Below, one piece after another: positions 51,399 to 53,712 of a stretch of 53,712 bases of DNA (the stretch's first letter is position 1; each line of letters opens with the position of its first letter). The DNA comes from Thauera linaloolentis 47Lol = DSM 12138 (GTDB lineage: Bacteria; Pseudomonadota; Gammaproteobacteria; Burkholderiales; Rhodocyclaceae): contig NZ_AMXE01000017.1 in assembly GCF_000310205.1 (NCBI RefSeq), forward strand, positions 1 through 53,712, in the 5' to 3' direction. The notes under the pieces were generated by a model. That model was given only the letters and a program-made list of their open reading frames with translations, was not told where the DNA came from and made no database searches. Both the position numbers and the translations under genes were made by a program.

Positions 51399-52010
51399 TC
51401 AGCCGGCTTTGGCGAAGGCCTTGTCGATCTCGGCGCGCAGGCCGGCGTAGTCGCGCACCACCGGATACTGCGGAAACTCGCGCACGACGTTTTCCGGCGG
51501 ATGGAACAGGATGCCGCCGTGGGCTTCGCCCAGCATCGCGGTGTCGTTGTAGGAGTCGCCCGCGGCGACGACCTTGAAGTTGAGTTCCTTGAACCGCCTG
51601 ACCGCCTCGCGCTTCTGGTCAGGCATGCGCAGATGGTAGTCGACCAGGACGCCCTCGTCGTTGGCTTCGAGGCTGTGGCAGAACAGGGTCGGCAGGCCGA
51701 GCTGCTTCATCAGCGGCTTGGCGAATTCGTAGAAGGTGTCGGACAGGATCACCACCTGGTAGGTGTCGCGCAGTTCGTCGAGGAACCGGCGCGCGCCTTC
51801 CATCGGCCCCATGCTGGCGATGACATCCTGGATGTCGGGCAGGCCGAGCTTTTTCTCCGCCAGGATGTTCAGGCGGTACTTCATCAGCGTGTCGTAGTCG
51901 GGCTCGTCACGCGTGGTGCGGCGTAGTTCGGGGATGCCGGTTCGCTCGGCGAATTCGATCCAGATTTCGGGGACCAGCACACCTTCGAGGTCGAGACAGA
52001 CGATACGCAC
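51399..52010 (-). CDS. thrH: ThrH-type phosphoserine phosphatase/homoserine phosphotransferase
   Basis: A 203-residue HAD-family protein. The nucleophile motif is DLEGVLVPE (Asp7; Glu in place of the second Asp is normal for ThrH). Motif II lies in VVILSDTFYEF and the later acidic motif in AAGDSYNDTAML. ThrH from Pseudomonas removes phosphate from phosphoserine and can move it to homoserine. The start is a GTG at 52010 with GGAG about 8 nt ahead. It is divergent from the HD-GYP gene and is part of the chromosome. Confidence 0.92.
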   Translation of the reverse strand: MRIVCLDLEGVLVPEIWIEFAERTGIPELRRTTRDEPDYDTLMKYRLNILAEKKLGLPDIQDVIASMGPMEGARRFLDELRDTYQVVILSDTFYEFAKPLMKQLGLPTLFCHSLEANDEGVLVDYHLRMPDQKREAVRRFKELNFKVVAAGDSYNDTAMLGEAHGGILFHPPENVVREFPQYPVVRDYAGLRAEIDKAFAKAG

Positions 52011-52205
52011 CGTACGCTCCTGCGGACAAGATTTTGGCAAAGCCGCAATTCTAGCATCGGCGCTCCCGCGCCGAATCGTGTCGGCCCGACAAGGCGTTCC
52101 GCGCAAGCATCGACCCGTGCGCAACTTCTCGACTACCGGGCAATCCCAGTGGCGTATGCTGGCACCAGGTGGAATACTCCCGGCAAATGGTGTGCCCGTA
52201 CCCCT

Positions 52206-53408
52206 ATGATCAAGCTCATTCCCATCGACAAGCTTCAACCCGGCATGTACATCCATGACCTGAACTGCGATTGGATGGAGCACAACTTCGTGCGCAACCG
52301 CTTTGCCGTCGATACGGCAGAAGTTGCGGCCAAGGTGCGGGCGCTGGGCGTGCATGAACTCTACATCGACACCGAGCGCGGCCTGGACGTGGCCGAGGCG
52401 CCGACGCAGGCGGACCACGCGCACGCGGTGGACAAGGCCATGCACGCCCTCGCGGCCAGCACCACGGCATCGGCGCGCAAGCCGTCGTTCGGGCACGAGG
52501 TCGAGCGCGCGCGCCGCCTGCATGGCGAAGCCAATCGCATCGTGCGCGACGTGATGGTCGACGTCCGGCTGGGCAGGCAGATCGAGATGGAACAGATCGA
52601 GCCGCTGGTGGCGCGCATCGTCGATTCGATCTTCAGCCGCCAGGACGCCCTGCTGCCGCTGGCGCGGCTGAAGGCGCACGACGAGTACACCTTCCAGCAC
52701 TCGGTTTCGGTCTGTGCGCTGCTGACCTCGTTCGCGCGCGCGCTGGAACTGCCGCGCGAGATCATCCACGAGATCGCGGTCGGCGCCCTGCTGCATGACG
52801 TCGGCAAGGCCAGGGTGCCCGACGACATCCTGAACAAGCCGGCCAAGCTGACCGACGCCGAATTCGTGAAGATGAAGAGCCACGTCGTGCAGAGCAAGAT
52901 CATCCTGGGGGCCACGCCGGGCATCAGCGACATCGCGCTGGACGTCGCCGCGCAGCACCACGAACGCTTCGACGGCACCGGCTACCCGAACAAGCTCAAG
53001 GGCGACGAAATCAGCCTGTACGGCCAGATGGGGGCGATCGTCGACGTCTATGACGCCATCACCTCGAACCGCGTCTATCACAAGGGCATGCCGGCCACCG
53101 AGGCGCTGCGCAAGCTGCTGGAATGGAGCAAGTTCCACTTCAAGCCGGAACTGGTGCACGCCTTCATCCGCGCGGTCGGCATCTACCCGACGGGCTCGCT
53201 GGTGCGGCTCGAAAGCCAGCGCCTGGCAGTGGTGCAGTCCCAGAACACGGAACAGTTGATGCAGCCGGTGGTGAAGGTCATCTTCCATATCCACGGCCAC
53301 TACCTGAACCCCGAGACCATCGACCTGCGCCGCTCGCAGGACCACATCGTCGGCCACGAGGATTTCGACGCCTGGAACATCGATCCGGCGCTGTGGCTGC
53401 CGGCCTGA
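52206..53408 (+). CDS. HD-GYP cyclic-di-GMP phosphodiesterase
   Basis: A 400-residue protein. The N-terminal DUF3391 region is at about 1-120 (LIPIDKLQPGMYIHDLNCDW). The HD-GYP domain runs from about 150 to 340 with all main residues: His165, HD at 197-198, HDVGKARVP, His226, the HH pair at 251-252 and GTGYP at 257-261. It cleaves cyclic di-GMP and so lowers attachment and raises motility. The ATG at 52206 is the family start. The gene is chromosomal and convergent with the ABC-F gene. Confidence 0.93.
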   Translation: MIKLIPIDKLQPGMYIHDLNCDWMEHNFVRNRFAVDTAEVAAKVRALGVHELYIDTERGLDVAEAPTQADHAHAVDKAMHALAASTTASARKPSFGHEVERARRLHGEANRIVRDVMVDVRLGRQIEMEQIEPLVARIVDSIFSRQDALLPLARLKAHDEYTFQHSVSVCALLTSFARALELPREIIHEIAVGALLHDVGKARVPDDILNKPAKLTDAEFVKMKSHVVQSKIILGATPGISDIALDVAAQHHERFDGTGYPNKLKGDEISLYGQMGAIVDVYDAITSNRVYHKGMPATEALRKLLEWSKFHFKPELVHAFIRAVGIYPTGSLVRLESQRLAVVQSQNTEQLMQPVVKVIFHIHGHYLNPETIDLRRSQDHIVGHEDFDAWNIDPALWLPA

Positions 53409-53424
53409 GGCGCGGCCGCAAGGC

Positions 53425-53712
53425 TCAATCGGCCGGAATCGCCTCCAGCGCCTCGTGCAGTTCGAGCCAGCGCAGCTCGGCCTCCTCGATGCGCCCGGCC
53501 AGCTCCGCCTGGCGCTTGTTGAAGGCCGGCACCTCGCCGGCCTGCTGGCCGGTGTACAGGGCCGGATCGGCCAGGCGCGCGTCGATCTCGGCCTTTTCCT
53601 TGCTCCATGCCGCCAGGCGCTTGTCGATCTGCTCGATCTCCTTCACCAGCGGGCGGCGCGCGGCCAGCCGCGCCTGGCGGTCGGCCGCGGCCTGGGCGCG
53701 GTCGGCCTTGCG
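53425..53712 (-). CDS. C-terminal end of an ABC-F ATPase (5' part outside window)
   Basis: The frame is open to the right edge. The visible 95 codons encode a charged coiled-coil tail (EIEQIDKRLAAWSKEKAEID, then ARLADPALYTGQQAGEVPAF and LRWLELHEALEAIPAD). This matches the C-terminal extension of YheS/Uup-type ABC-F proteins that act on ribosomes. No ATPase motif is in the window, so the call rests on the tail alone. It ends 16 nt from the HD-GYP stop on the other strand. Confidence 0.7.
   Translation of the reverse strand, partial: RKADRAQAAADRQARLAARRPLVKEIEQIDKRLAAWSKEKAEIDARLADPALYTGQQAGEVPAFNKRQAELAGRIEEAELRWLELHEALEAIPAD

Noticed and set aside
51399-53357. 652-codon open frame on the minus strand extending thrH upstream
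   Set aside because: The first 449 codons are antisense to the HD-GYP gene and its upstream gap. Only the last 203 codons match ThrH, with a GTG start and ribosome site.

Overview
The window is most of an integrative and conjugative element (ICE) of the Tn4371 type, joined at its right-hand end to a GC-rich chromosome. The host is probably a betaproteobacterium: the flank holds purU, a ThrH-type phosphatase, an HD-GYP protein and an ABC-F ATPase in a very GC-rich context. The genus cannot be fixed from the sequence. The element runs off the left edge inside trbL, so the distal conjugation genes and the other attachment site are not seen.

Layout. 1-8.7 kb (minus strand): traG, a copG-type regulator and trbBCDEJKL, almost all linked by 4-nt ATGA overlaps; this is the coupling protein and mating-pore block. 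8.9-10.1 kb: a lysR gene and a second TrbK/EexN-like lipoprotein. 10.1-26.7 kb: a cargo block between the traG side and the relaxase. It holds a secreted SnoaL-like protein plus an alpha/beta hydrolase (plus strand), then a 12-gene minus-strand operon with a complete RND efflux pump, a flavodoxin, two SDRs, a two-domain ABM protein, DoxX, and DUF3500, DUF3861, DUF1097 and DUF4148 proteins. A divergent LysR gene sits at the head of this operon, followed by an SDR/TetR pair. 26.7-31.2 kb: relaxase, a candidate oriT stretch, traF, DUF2840, a ribbon-helix-helix protein and parA, again chained by ATGA overlaps. 31.2-32.6 kb: a plasmid-like replication module (RepA, three 18-bp iterons, an AT-rich promoter with short repeats, an AlpA-like HTH gene). 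32.7-39.4 kb: ICE maintenance genes (DUF2285, DUF2958, XRE regulator, DUF736, a large ParB, DUF932). 39.8-44.5 kb: a second cargo site with a Gabija-like pair (OLD-family nuclease plus UvrD-like helicase) and radC, bracketed by copies of a dispersed non-coding repeat. 44.65-47.7 kb: an arsenic operon arsR-arsC-acr3-arsC-arsH. 47.7-50.0 kb: a PD-(D/E)XK (DUF1016) nuclease gene overlapping the tyrosine integrase gene. 50.0-50.4 kb: the element/chromosome junction. 50.4-53.7 kb: chromosome.

How it fits together. The integrase moves the element in and out of the chromosome. RepA with iterons and ParA/ParB could copy and hold the excised circle. Relaxase, TraG and the Trb/TraF proteins transfer it. 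The cargo offers arsenic resistance, phage defence and an uncharacterised efflux/redox operon. The efflux/redox operon is the least explained part of the window and the best candidate for an undescribed system.
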